In this document: piece after piece, positions 25,310 through 33,384 of the stretch | Position numbering within the stretch: the first letter of the stretch is position 1 | Layout: each line of letters begins with the position of its first letter | Assembly: GCA_902494555.1 (NCBI GenBank) | Contig: CABUTR010000006.1 | Location: forward strand, 23,776-87,775 | Reading direction: 5' to 3' | DNA: 64,000 nt | Source: an uncultured Collinsella sp. | GTDB lineage: Bacteria; Actinomycetota; Coriobacteriia; Coriobacteriales; Coriobacteriaceae | Made by a program: the position numbers and the translations under genes | Notes under the pieces: generated by a model | Database searches by the model: none | Seen by the model: the letters and a program-made list of their open reading frames with translations, nothing else | Told to the model about the DNA's origin: nothing

Positions 25310-26352
25310 TGGATCCGAGCGTCTACATCCCCGCCTACTTGGAGCGCACCTATCTGGCGTCGCACCCCGAGCTCACCGATGCAGCACGCGAGCTTGTCCA
25401 TAACGACATCAGTGCGAATCCTCACAAGTACGCGCAGTCCGAGCATGCTCAGGCGCTGCTGTCCTATGCCGGTGTTCATCGCCACCTGCTCGACGAGCTC
25501 CATCGCATTGAGGACATGGGCAGCGACGAGGAGTTTGAGCAGACGCGCAACCGCCTGTTCGACGATATGCGTGATGAACTGCTCAAGATCGTCCGCATCG
25601 ATGCGCTGGCCGTCGATGCCCAGCTGCTCGCCATCATCCTAGCGGACACGCCCGTCGACGCCTGCCTGGGCGACCTGATGAAGCTCGAGACGAGCACGGC
25701 CGACTACCTGCAACAGAGCGTGCCCGGGTTTGATATGGAGGCCCCGCACTACTGGGCCAATAATGTTTTGGCCGACGGTGTCACCGCAGCGGATCTTACC
25801 GTGAGCGAGCCGGCCCTTATCGGGTGGCTCCACACGCTCGAGGCCATCTCGCAGCTGTGCATGGCGAGCGCCCGCTACCGCGCTGCTGCCAACTACGCCC
25901 GCCGCGTCCTTAAAGCAGAAGGCTATCCCACTCGGGCCGCCGGCACCGTGCTGCTTGCCCTCGCCCGCTTGGAAGACCAGGACGGCTTTTTTGCCCTGGC
26001 GCATCAGCTCGAGGAACAGATGGGGGCAGACGCACTCGAAAACTCTCCTTGGTACCTGCTCGCCCGCACGATTCTGCTGTTCAAAACAAACAAGATGCGC
26101 CCGGCGACGCGCGCGCTGCGTGAGTTCGCTAACCGTTGCGAGGGTGGCGCGTTCTTCTTGCTGAACCCCATGTACCAGACGCCGTATCTTCCCTGCCGAC
26201 CCGAGCCACGCGATCCCTGGGACCTTTCGCACCAGGCCGTTTGGGAAGCGGACGGTATTATCTCGGACACCCCCGACTTTGCCCCCTGGGCCAACGCCTG
26301 CGAAGATGTATCGCAGCTTGCCCAGGAATTTGCGCGCCGCTACGGTTTTTAG
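25309..26352 (+). CDS. TPR-like protein of unknown function, second of a pair
   Basis: A 347-residue helical protein that parallels its upstream neighbour: SARYRAAANYARRVLKAEGYPTRAAGTVLLALARLED corresponds to the helix pairs around residue 175 of the first protein, and both end in Pro/Trp-rich segments. The ATG overlaps the preceding stop (TAATG). Probably a diverged paralogue and partner in a scaffold. It ends 45 bp before the MurT-GatD gene, so the three may be co-transcribed with a cell-envelope role; this is inference. Confidence 0.68.
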   Translation: MDPSVYIPAYLERTYLASHPELTDAARELVHNDISANPHKYAQSEHAQALLSYAGVHRHLLDELHRIEDMGSDEEFEQTRNRLFDDMRDELLKIVRIDALAVDAQLLAIILADTPVDACLGDLMKLETSTADYLQQSVPGFDMEAPHYWANNVLADGVTAADLTVSEPALIGWLHTLEAISQLCMASARYRAAANYARRVLKAEGYPTRAAGTVLLALARLEDQDGFFALAHQLEEQMGADALENSPWYLLARTILLFKTNKMRPATRALREFANRCEGGAFFLLNPMYQTPYLPCRPEPRDPWDLSHQAVWEADGIISDTPDFAPWANACEDVSQLAQEFARRYGF

Positions 26353-26397
26353 TGACGCGATCGCCCCGACCATGTCATTCACGTTAGGAACGACTTC

Positions 26398-28575
26398 ATG
26401 AACTTCCGCTCATCTCTTGCCTGCACCTCGAGCGATATCGCCCGCTGGGGGCTGCGCTCTATCCTTAAGCGCCAGGGCGGCGTACTCCCCGGCCGCATCG
26501 CCATGAAGATAGACCCCGAGTTGCTGAGCGACCTCGCCGGCCTTGTCGACCGCAGCGTGGTGATTACCGGTACTAATGGCAAGACCACCACCTCCAACCT
26601 CATCGCTGACGCCGTTGCTGCCAGCGGCGCTACCGTGGTGTGCAACCGTGCCGGCAACAACATGGAGCCGGGCGTGGTGGGTGCTCTGCTCGAGGCCCGC
26701 GGCGGCCTTAAGCACACTGACAGCGGCAAGCGCGTGGGCGTTTTTGAGTGCGATGAGCTTTACACCGTACGCGTTCTGCCCAAGCTCAAGCCGACGTACT
26801 TTGTGCTGCTCAACCTGTTCCGCGACCAGCTGGATCGCTATGGCGAAATCGATCACACCCAGAAGGTCATCGCCCACGCGTTGGAGCTCTCTCCGGCAAC
26901 GACGCTCATCTACAACGCAGACGACCCGCTGTGTGCCGCGATCGCCGCACGCGTTCCCAATGCAAGCATCGCCTTTGGCATCGACGGCGCCACGGGCACC
27001 GAGTCCGACCGTATTAGCGACTCACGTTTTTGCTCACAGTGCAACGCGCCGCTGGAGTATGACTACGTGCAATACGGCCAGCTCGGCGCCTACCATTGCC
27101 CCTCGTGCGGTTGGGCACGCCCCGCGCTTGTCCGTCGCGTGACGGGCGTGGAGCTCGGCTGCGACGGCTACGGCTTTGACCTGGTCTTTGGATCTGCGTC
27201 CGACGCGGCTGCCGTACACATCGCCACGCGCTACAACGGCCTGTACATGGTCTACAACGTTGCCGCTGCATTCTTTGCCGCACATGAGTTAGGCGTGGAC
27301 ACGGCGCTTCTACAGCCTACGCTCGATGCCTATGTGCCCGCCGGTGGTCGTATGGGGCGCTGGGATATCGCCGGCCGCACCGTCGAGGCCAACCTGGCTA
27401 AGAATCCCGTAGGCTTCGATCGACAAATCCAGTCCATCAAGACGGCAGGCGGCAGACTCTGCGCCTTCTTCCTAAACGATAACGATGCCGACGGCCACGA
27501 TGTCTCGTGGATCTACGATGTCGACTTCGAGCGCATCGCCGACACAACGGGGCTTGTCGCCTTTGCCGGAGGCACGCGCGCGCACGATATGCAGGTACGC
27601 CTCAAGTACGCCGGCATCGATGCCGCCATCATCTCAAATATCGAGCAGGCGATTGGCGCCGTTGCGGATGAAGCCGCCGGCGACACTTTCTATGCCGTCG
27701 CCAACTACACGGCCTTTCCGCCGCTGATCAAGGAGCTCGACGGGCTCAAAGGCACCGATGCGGCTACGGTTGCCGCCCACGCTGCAACGTGCGCCGATGG
27801 CAGTGCCGTCCCCGTCGGCATCGCGCCGGTCGAGCTTTCGCGCCCGGTGCGCATCGTCTATCTGTACCCCGATGCTCTTAACCTCTACGGTGACGGCGGC
27901 AACGTTATTGCGCTCGAACGCCGCTGCGCCTGGCGCGGCATTCCCGTGCGCGTGGACGAGGTCCGCATGGGCGAGACGCTTGATTTGGCCGATGCCGATA
28001 TCGTCATGATGGGCGGCGGCTCCGACCGCGACCAGCTAGCCGTGGCACACGAGTTGCTCGCCCAAAAAGAAAAGGTCGCGGCCTATGTTGAGGTTGGCGG
28101 CACACTGCTTGCCATCTGTGGCAGCTATCAGCTGCTCGGCCGTTCGTACTACATGGGCGACGATCGCATTGAGGGTCTGGGCGTCATTGCCGCCGAGACT
28201 GTGCGCGGCTCCGACCGCCTGATCGGCAACGTCGCCGTCAAGACCGACCTGGCACCCGAGCCCTTTGTGGGATTCGAGAACCACGGCGGCCGCACCCTGC
28301 TCGACGCAGAGGCGACGCCGCTCGGAACGTCCGTCGTCGCGGGCACCGGCAACAACGGCGACGATGGCTTTGAGGGCCTGATCTACAAGGGCGTCATCGG
28401 CACGTATCTACACGGACCGGCACTGCCCAAGAACCCCGAGCTTGCCGACTGGCTCATTACCCACGCCCTCGAGCGCCGCGGCGATGCGCAGGCCACAGCT
28501 CTGCTGCCGCTCAAGCCCCTCGACGACACCTACGAGCACACCGCTCACGACGCCGCCATGAAGCTCCTCCCCTAA
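26398..28575 (+). CDS. fused MurT-GatD lipid II isoglutaminyl synthase
   Basis: A 725-residue fusion of two normally separate proteins. Residues 1-480 are MurT: Mur ligase P-loop VVITGTNGKTTTSNLIA (about 55-70), NNMEPG, LFRDQLDRYGEIDHT, a zinc-ribbon C212-x2-C215 / C234-x2-C237, and the DUF1727 C-terminal domain. From about 487 is GatD, a CobQ-type glutamine amidotransferase: YLYPDALNLYGDGGN, nucleophile C574 in LLAICGSYQLLG and H672 in GTYLHGPALPKNPE. Together they amidate D-glutamate of lipid II using glutamine and ATP, needed for efficient peptidoglycan cross-linking. AGGAA precedes the ATG. No frameshift joins the halves; the fusion is a single clean frame. Confidence 0.9.
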   Translation: MNFRSSLACTSSDIARWGLRSILKRQGGVLPGRIAMKIDPELLSDLAGLVDRSVVITGTNGKTTTSNLIADAVAASGATVVCNRAGNNMEPGVVGALLEARGGLKHTDSGKRVGVFECDELYTVRVLPKLKPTYFVLLNLFRDQLDRYGEIDHTQKVIAHALELSPATTLIYNADDPLCAAIAARVPNASIAFGIDGATGTESDRISDSRFCSQCNAPLEYDYVQYGQLGAYHCPSCGWARPALVRRVTGVELGCDGYGFDLVFGSASDAAAVHIATRYNGLYMVYNVAAAFFAAHELGVDTALLQPTLDAYVPAGGRMGRWDIAGRTVEANLAKNPVGFDRQIQSIKTAGGRLCAFFLNDNDADGHDVSWIYDVDFERIADTTGLVAFAGGTRAHDMQVRLKYAGIDAAIISNIEQAIGAVADEAAGDTFYAVANYTAFPPLIKELDGLKGTDAATVAAHAATCADGSAVPVGIAPVELSRPVRIVYLYPDALNLYGDGGNVIALERRCAWRGIPVRVDEVRMGETLDLADADIVMMGGGSDRDQLAVAHELLAQKEKVAAYVEVGGTLLAICGSYQLLGRSYYMGDDRIEGLGVIAAETVRGSDRLIGNVAVKTDLAPEPFVGFENHGGRTLLDAEATPLGTSVVAGTGNNGDDGFEGLIYKGVIGTYLHGPALPKNPELADWLITHALERRGDAQATALLPLKPLDDTYEHTAHDAAMKLLP

Positions 28576-28579
28576 CGCC

Positions 28580-28619
28580 CCACTACCACAAAGGGGACAG
28601 GCACCTTTGTGGTGGTTTT
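28580..28619 (+). terminator. terminator of murT-gatD, REP-like
   Basis: ACCACAAAGG (28585-28594) pairs with CCTTTGTGGT (28604-28613); a T-run follows. The loop region carries GGGGACAGGCAC, the phrase common to the palindrome family in this window. Confidence 0.7.
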
Positions 28620-28675
28620 CCAGTTTGCCAACGATATACGCGCCGGCAAAAAAGTCTGCTATACTCTTCCCCGCT

Positions 28676-28752
28676 GTCCCCATCGTCTAGCGGCCAAGGA
28701 CGCCACCCTTTCAAGGTGGATATCGCGGGTTCGAATCCCGCTGGGGGCACCA
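28676..28752 (+). tRNA. tRNA-Glu (anticodon TTC)
   Basis: A complete cloverleaf: acceptor GTCCCCA pairs with TGGGGGC, the anticodon loop is CTTTCAA between CCACC and GGTGG arms, and the T-arm is GCGGG TTCGAAT CCCGC. The 3' CCA is encoded. A TATACT box lies at 28660-28665. It is followed directly by a terminator, so it is transcribed alone. Confidence 0.97.
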
Positions 28753-28763
28753 TTTGAAATGCA

Positions 28764-28796
28764 AAGCCCGTTACCCTTGTGGTGACGGGCTTTTTT
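28764..28796 (+). terminator. terminator of tRNA-Glu
   Basis: AAGCCCGTTACC pairs with GGTGACGGGCTT around CTTGT, followed by six T. Confidence 0.88.
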
Positions 28797-28805
28797 CTTC
28801 TCCAA

Positions 28806-28826
28806 CGCCGGGATTCGAACCCCGAA
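28806..28826 (-). pseudogene. tRNA 3'-end fragment (T-arm)
   Basis: On the minus strand CGGGGTTCGAATCCCGGCG forms a normal T-arm and part of an acceptor stem, but no rest of a tRNA is present. It may be an att remnant left by an element integrating at a tRNA, beside the MITE-like unit. Confidence 0.45.
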
Positions 28827-28856
28827 GGCATAAAATCTCACTGTCATCCAAGGGCC

Positions 28857-29077
28857 CGTGGACAAAAAATAGCAAATATGAGTACTGTTACCAATTTAGT
28901 AACAGCGATTTCATGCCATCAGAAGGCGATTTGGACACAAGGCGTCCTACGGCGGAAGAATTGCAGGCGTTTATCAGCTAAGTACTTGAACATATGTTGC
29001 GTAACACTGCATATTTTGCAAAAAGATAATGCTACAGGGCTTGTGACAGTACTCATATTTGACGTTTTTTGCCCACG
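28857..29077. mobile_element. MITE-like 221-bp element with 32-bp terminal inverted repeats
   Basis: The outer 32 nt (28857-28888) and the reverse complement of the last 32 nt (29046-29077) agree at 28 positions, sharing GTGG-x-CAAAAAA and CAAATATGAGTACTGT. The 157-bp interior is AT-rich, with a small hairpin (CTGTTAC / GTAACAG, about 28885-28905), and has no credible gene. Size and terminal repeats fit a non-autonomous transposable element or a mobile regulatory cassette. Confidence 0.5.
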
Positions 29078-29131
29078 ACCCCTTATTGCGTGGGCGAATC
29101 AGTTGCAAAGCGGGATCCAAAGCGTCCTTCG

Positions 29132-29171
29132 CAAACAAAAAGCCGGGGCCCGCGCAATGCAGACCCCGGCT
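29132..29171 (-). terminator. terminator of glnN
   Basis: AGCCGGGG (29141-29148) pairs with CCCCGGCT (29164-29171); the minus strand then has TTTTTGTTTGC. Confidence 0.82.
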
Positions 29172-29200
29172 CAATACCGTGACGATATGTCAGTTACGTT

Positions 29201-31288
29201 CTACACGTAGAACAGGATGTCGTCGTAGGTCGGGACAGGCCAGTAGTCGGCGGCCACGATCTCCTCCATGGCGTCCACGGCGGCACGCAGCGCATCCATA
29301 GCGGGAACGACCTCGTGCGCGTACACGTTGGCCTGCTCCTGACCATCGAGGCCCTCGGCCTTCTGATGTACGGCGTCGAGCGCCTTGATGGAGTCGTTGA
29401 TGGCGGTGATGCCGTTGCAGAGCTTGTTGAGCGTGTTCTGCTCGCACTGCATGGCGGCCTCAGCACCGGCGGCACGAATAGTCTCAAGGCCCTTAGCGAC
29501 CTTGGTGGCATAGGCGGTGATGACCGGGCGATAGGTACGACGTGCCTCGCGAATCATCGTGGTAGCCTCGATGTTCATGAGCTTGTTGTACTTCTCGAGC
29601 TTGCAGTCATAGCGGCACTGAGCCTCGGCCTTGGTCAGGACGCCCGTCTCCTCAAAGAGCGCGATAGCCTTATCGGAAACAAAGGCGGGAAGAGCGTCGG
29701 CCGTGGTCTTGTTGTTGGCAAGGCCGCGCTTCTCGGCCTCGATGGGCCACTCGTCGGAGTAACCGTCGCCGGAGAACAGGATGCGCTGGTGATCGGTCAG
29801 CACCTTCTTGCAGTACTCGAGCGCGGCGTCCTGGAACTTATCCTCGGGCGTACCCTCGAGTGCGTCGGCGAAGGACTTGAGCGACTTGGCCACGGCGGCA
29901 TCGAGCACCAGGTTGGAGTCGGAGACGTTCTGCTCGGAGCCGCAGGCACGGAACTCGAACTTGTTGCCGGTGAAGGCAAACGGGGAGGTGCGGTTGCGGT
30001 CGGTGTTGTCCTGCATCAGCTTGGGCAGGGTATCGGCGCCCAGGTCGAGCACGCCGCGCGTGGCATGGACGGAAGCCTTGCCATCGATAATCTTCTCGAC
30101 GACCTCGGTAAGCTGGTCGCCCAGGAAGATGGACATAATCGCCGGAGGAGCCTCGTTGGCACCCAGACGATGATCGTTGCCGGCCGAGGCAACGGAGGCA
30201 CGCAAGAGCTCCTGATAGTTATCGACGGCCTCGATCACCGCGGTGAGGAAGACGATGAACTGCAGGTTGTCGAGCGGGGTATCGCCCGGGTCGAGCAGGT
30301 TCTCGGACTCGGTGCCAAGCGACCAGTTGTTGTGCTTGCCCGAACCGTTGATGCCCTCAAACGGCTTCTCGTGCAGCAGGCAGACCAGGTCGTGACGGGA
30401 GGCGATGAGCTTCATCTTCTCCATCATGACCAGATTCTGGTCGATGGCCTCGTTGACCTCGCCATAGACAGGGGCGAGCTCATGCTGGCAGGGAGCGACC
30501 TCGTTGTGCTTGGTCTTAGCAGGAATGCCAAGCGCCCACAGTTCATCGTCCAGGTCCTTCATATAGGACGAGACGGTGGGGCGGATAGCGCCAAAGTAGT
30601 GCTCCTCGAGCTCCTGGCCCTTGCAGGGAGCAGCGCCAAAGAGGGTGCGACCGGTGATGACCAGGTCCCTGCGTTTGCGGTAAGCGTCCTTCTTGATCAG
30701 GAAGTACTCCTGCTCATCGCCCACGGAAGGAACGACCTTCTTGGGGGTCTTGCCAAACAGCGCCAAAACGCGCTTGGACTCACGCGAGAGCGCAGTCATG
30801 GAGCGCAGCAGCGGGGTCTTCTTGTCCAGGGCCTCGCCCGTGTAGGAGCAGAAAGCCGTGGGGATGCACAGGACATCGTCCTTGATAAAGGCAGGGCTAG
30901 TGGGATCCCAAGCGGTGTAGCCACGGGCCTCGAAGGTGGCACGCAGGCCGCCGTTGGGGAAGCTGGAGGCGTCCGGCTCGCCCTGGATGAGGTTCTTGCC
31001 CGTAAACTTGGTAATGGCGGTGCCGTCGTGGTTGGGCTCGAGGAAGCTGTCGTGCTTCTCGGAAGTAATGCCCGAAAGCGGCTGGAACCAGTGCGCGTAG
31101 TGCGTCGCGCCCTTGGAGATGGCCCAGACCTTCATGGCGTGGGCAACGGCGTTGGCCACATCCAGGTCGAGCGGCTCACCGTCCTCGAGGGTTGCAGCAA
31201 GGCGCTTCCAAATGTCCTTGGGGAGGTAGTCCTTCATGACTTCCTCAGAGAACACCATGGTCCCGAAGCGGTCAGTAAGATCGGCCAT
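29201..31288 (-). CDS. glnN: glutamine synthetase type III
   Basis: A 695-residue GSIII enzyme making glutamine from glutamate, ammonia and ATP. GSIII hallmarks: FGTMVFSEEVMKDYLPKD near the start, DEQEYFLI, ELAPVYGEVNEAIDQN, EKPFEGINGSGKHNNWSLGT and a long C-terminal helical tail after NKFEFRACGSEQNVSDSN. The start at 31288 has AGGGAG upstream. It is monocistronic and probably the main ammonia-assimilating enzyme; no adenylylation site of the GSI type is expected. Confidence 0.95.
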   Translation of the reverse strand: MADLTDRFGTMVFSEEVMKDYLPKDIWKRLAATLEDGEPLDLDVANAVAHAMKVWAISKGATHYAHWFQPLSGITSEKHDSFLEPNHDGTAITKFTGKNLIQGEPDASSFPNGGLRATFEARGYTAWDPTSPAFIKDDVLCIPTAFCSYTGEALDKKTPLLRSMTALSRESKRVLALFGKTPKKVVPSVGDEQEYFLIKKDAYRKRRDLVITGRTLFGAAPCKGQELEEHYFGAIRPTVSSYMKDLDDELWALGIPAKTKHNEVAPCQHELAPVYGEVNEAIDQNLVMMEKMKLIASRHDLVCLLHEKPFEGINGSGKHNNWSLGTESENLLDPGDTPLDNLQFIVFLTAVIEAVDNYQELLRASVASAGNDHRLGANEAPPAIMSIFLGDQLTEVVEKIIDGKASVHATRGVLDLGADTLPKLMQDNTDRNRTSPFAFTGNKFEFRACGSEQNVSDSNLVLDAAVAKSLKSFADALEGTPEDKFQDAALEYCKKVLTDHQRILFSGDGYSDEWPIEAEKRGLANNKTTADALPAFVSDKAIALFEETGVLTKAEAQCRYDCKLEKYNKLMNIEATTMIREARRTYRPVITAYATKVAKGLETIRAAGAEAAMQCEQNTLNKLCNGITAINDSIKALDAVHQKAEGLDGQEQANVYAHEVVPAMDALRAAVDAMEEIVAADYWPVPTYDDILFYV

Positions 31289-31714
31289 ACGGAACTCCCT
31301 TCGTATCGGCACCGCGTGAGATGCGGTGTTGATTACTAACGAACGAGTCATAGATTAGGCTCGTCGTGTTTCCGCAACATTACCGTTATGTTGCTGTCAC
31401 GAAACCAATCAATGAGGTTACCGCATCGCGGCGGCGTTGCCGCTCTCAACAGCCAATCAACTGTATAAATTGCAGACCTCTCCCCATGGTTTAAGGGTAG
31501 TCAATTTGGGATGGGGCTCTATTAACTGGTATTTCGCATCAGATACCAGTCTTTATAGCCCGTATCAAAATGAGCCGCTCTGCTATAGGGAATGTCGATA
31601 GCAAGGCATCTTTGATTGGTATCCCCAAATAGCGAGTGAAACTCCACCGTGACACAGTGGTGCTGTAGAATCCTTACAACACATCACACTATTACGTATC
31701 TAAAGGAGCACGAT
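31289..31714. promoter_or_regulatory. glnN / metF divergent regulatory region
   Basis: 426 bp without a gene. ACTGGTAT and ATACCAGT form an inverted repeat near 31529-31554. I looked for a SAM- or cobalamin-type riboswitch in front of metF and did not recognise one. Confidence 0.35.
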
Positions 31715-32587
31715 ATGCGCGTCGACGAGGTTTTTAAGCAGGCAGCATCCCAGGGCACTGCACCCGTTTCGTTTGAGATGTTCCCGCCCAAGGGTGAGCT
31801 TACCCTCGATACGGCTCGCGAAGTGGCGGGCAATCTGTGCAAGCTTTCGCCGAGCTTTGTCTCGGTCACCTGCTCGGCCGGCGGCTCGGGCAACGGTGCC
31901 ACCACCGCCCCCATCGCGCATATGATTTCGAGCGAATTCGGCACGCCCTCGGTGGCGCACCTCACCTGCGTCGGCCGCACACATGCCGATATCGCCGCCA
32001 AGATCGATGAATACCGCTCCGCCGGCGTGGAAAACATCCTGGCCCTGCGCGGCGATCTCCCTGCCGGCGCGACCGAGGACGACAAGCCCGCCTCCGACTA
32101 CGCCTACGCCCGCGACCTCATCCCCGAGCTCATCGACGCCGGCTTTTGTGTGGGCGCCGCGGCCTACCCCGAGGGCCACATTGCCTGTGAGGATCTCAAC
32201 CTCTCGGTCGAATACCTCAAGCAAAAGCAGGACGCCGGCGCAAGCTTCTTTGTGACGCAGCTCTTCTTTGATAATGAGTGCTTCTACCGCTTCCGCGAGC
32301 TTGCCGACAAGGCCGGCATCACCGTGCCCATTACCGCAGGCATCATGCCGTTTATGGGCAAGTCGCAGATCAGCCGCATGGTCTTTATGTGCGGCGCGTC
32401 GCTGCCCTCCCCCGTCATCAAGATTCTCGCCAAGTACGAGAACGACCCCGAGAGCCTGCAGGCAGCCGGTGTAGATTATGCCGCCCGCCAGCTTTGCGAC
32501 CTCAAGGATCACGGTGCCGACGGCCTGCACCTGTACACTATGAACCGTCCTGCGATCGCCGCGACCATTATGGAGCGCCTGGGGTAA
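31715..32587 (+). CDS. metF: methylenetetrahydrofolate reductase
   Basis: A 290-residue flavoprotein reducing methylene-THF to methyl-THF. It shows the TIM-barrel motifs VSFEMFPPKGELT, FVSVTCSAGGSGN, AHLTCVGRTHADI, NILALRGDLPAG, GAAYPEGH and FFVTQLFFDNECFYRF. Its start follows AAAGGAG (31701-31707). The stop overlaps the next start (TAATG), so it is coupled to the reactivation-domain gene and metH: one operon for homocysteine methylation. Confidence 0.95.
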   Translation: MRVDEVFKQAASQGTAPVSFEMFPPKGELTLDTAREVAGNLCKLSPSFVSVTCSAGGSGNGATTAPIAHMISSEFGTPSVAHLTCVGRTHADIAAKIDEYRSAGVENILALRGDLPAGATEDDKPASDYAYARDLIPELIDAGFCVGAAAYPEGHIACEDLNLSVEYLKQKQDAGASFFVTQLFFDNECFYRFRELADKAGITVPITAGIMPFMGKSQISRMVFMCGASLPSPVIKILAKYENDPESLQAAGVDYAARQLCDLKDHGADGLHLYTMNRPAIAATIMERLG

Positions 32588-33375
32588 TGGAAAAACCGCA
32601 CATCGATACAACCGCTGTCGAAGTGCCGGCCGACCTTGCGTCGCCGGCGCTTTACCGTGTCGATGCTGCGCACCATCCCCGTGTCGACCGTGCCGAGATG
32701 CTGCGGTATCTTGGTTACGGCGGTCAGCAGATTGAGCCCGAACTGTCACGACGTATTGAGCTTGTCGTTGAACGTCTGGAACTGGACATTGAGCCCCGTG
32801 GCGTGCGCCGCGTGTTTGCCGTCGATGCCACGGGCGTGGACGAACAAAGTGAGCCTTGCATTCGCTTGGTCGGCACCAACGTTGAGCTGCGCGGTCGCGA
32901 TATCTATCGACATCTTAAGGACGCCCGCTTTGCCGCACTCATGGCATGCACCCTCGGCATGGACGCCGAGCGTCGCCTGCGCACCACGGGAGCCCAACAT
33001 CCCCTGGAGGGCGCCGTGCTCGACGCCGCGTGCTCCGCTTACGTGGAAGCCGCCGTTGAGCAAATGGACCAGCAGGTCAAGACGGACGCCGCCGTTCATG
33101 GGCTCGCCGGCAACTGGCGCTTTAGTCCCGGCTACGGCGACTGCCCGCTCTCGGCCCAGCGCTCGATCGTCAACGCGCTCAACGCCACGCGGCTCATCGG
33201 CCTGACCGTCACGCCCACCAGCCTGCTCATGCCCACCAAAAGCGTGACCGCGGTGATCGGTCTGTTTGACGGCGAGGTCCACGACGCCCAAAGCCGCCCC
33301 ACCTGCAATATCTGCCGCATGCGCGAGCACTGCCGCTTCCGCGCCGCCCACACCACCTGCTATTCCAGCCATTAG
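32587..33375 (+). CDS. stand-alone MetH reactivation-domain protein
   Basis: A 262-residue protein equivalent to the C-terminal AdoMet-binding activation domain of cobalamin-dependent methionine synthase; the RFSPGYGDCPLSAQ motif near residue 180 is diagnostic. In enterobacterial MetH this domain is fused; here it is separate and lies between metF and a metH that lacks it. The C-terminus carries a cysteine cluster (TCNICRMREHCRF), possibly for a metal or redox step in cob(II)alamin reactivation. One-base overlap with metF. Confidence 0.88.
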   Translation: MEKPHIDTTAVEVPADLASPALYRVDAAHHPRVDRAEMLRYLGYGGQQIEPELSRRIELVVERLELDIEPRGVRRVFAVDATGVDEQSEPCIRLVGTNVELRGRDIYRHLKDARFAALMACTLGMDAERRLRTTGAQHPLEGAVLDAACSAYVEAAVEQMDQQVKTDAAVHGLAGNWRFSPGYGDCPLSAQRSIVNALNATRLIGLTVTPTSLLMPTKSVTAVIGLFDGEVHDAQSRPTCNICRMREHCRFRAAHTTCYSSH

Positions 33376-33384
33376 GAGCCCTCG

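Noticed and set aside
28583..28831. Minus-strand ORF reading PPAGFEPAISTLKG
   Set aside because: Translation of tRNA-Glu sequence, a well-known false protein.
29315..31339. A 674-codon plus-strand frame over glnN
   Set aside because: Antisense shadow, same composition artefact.
31289..31714. Possible SAM or cobalamin riboswitch before metF
   Set aside because: No conserved core of either class could be recognised; only a short inverted repeat is present.
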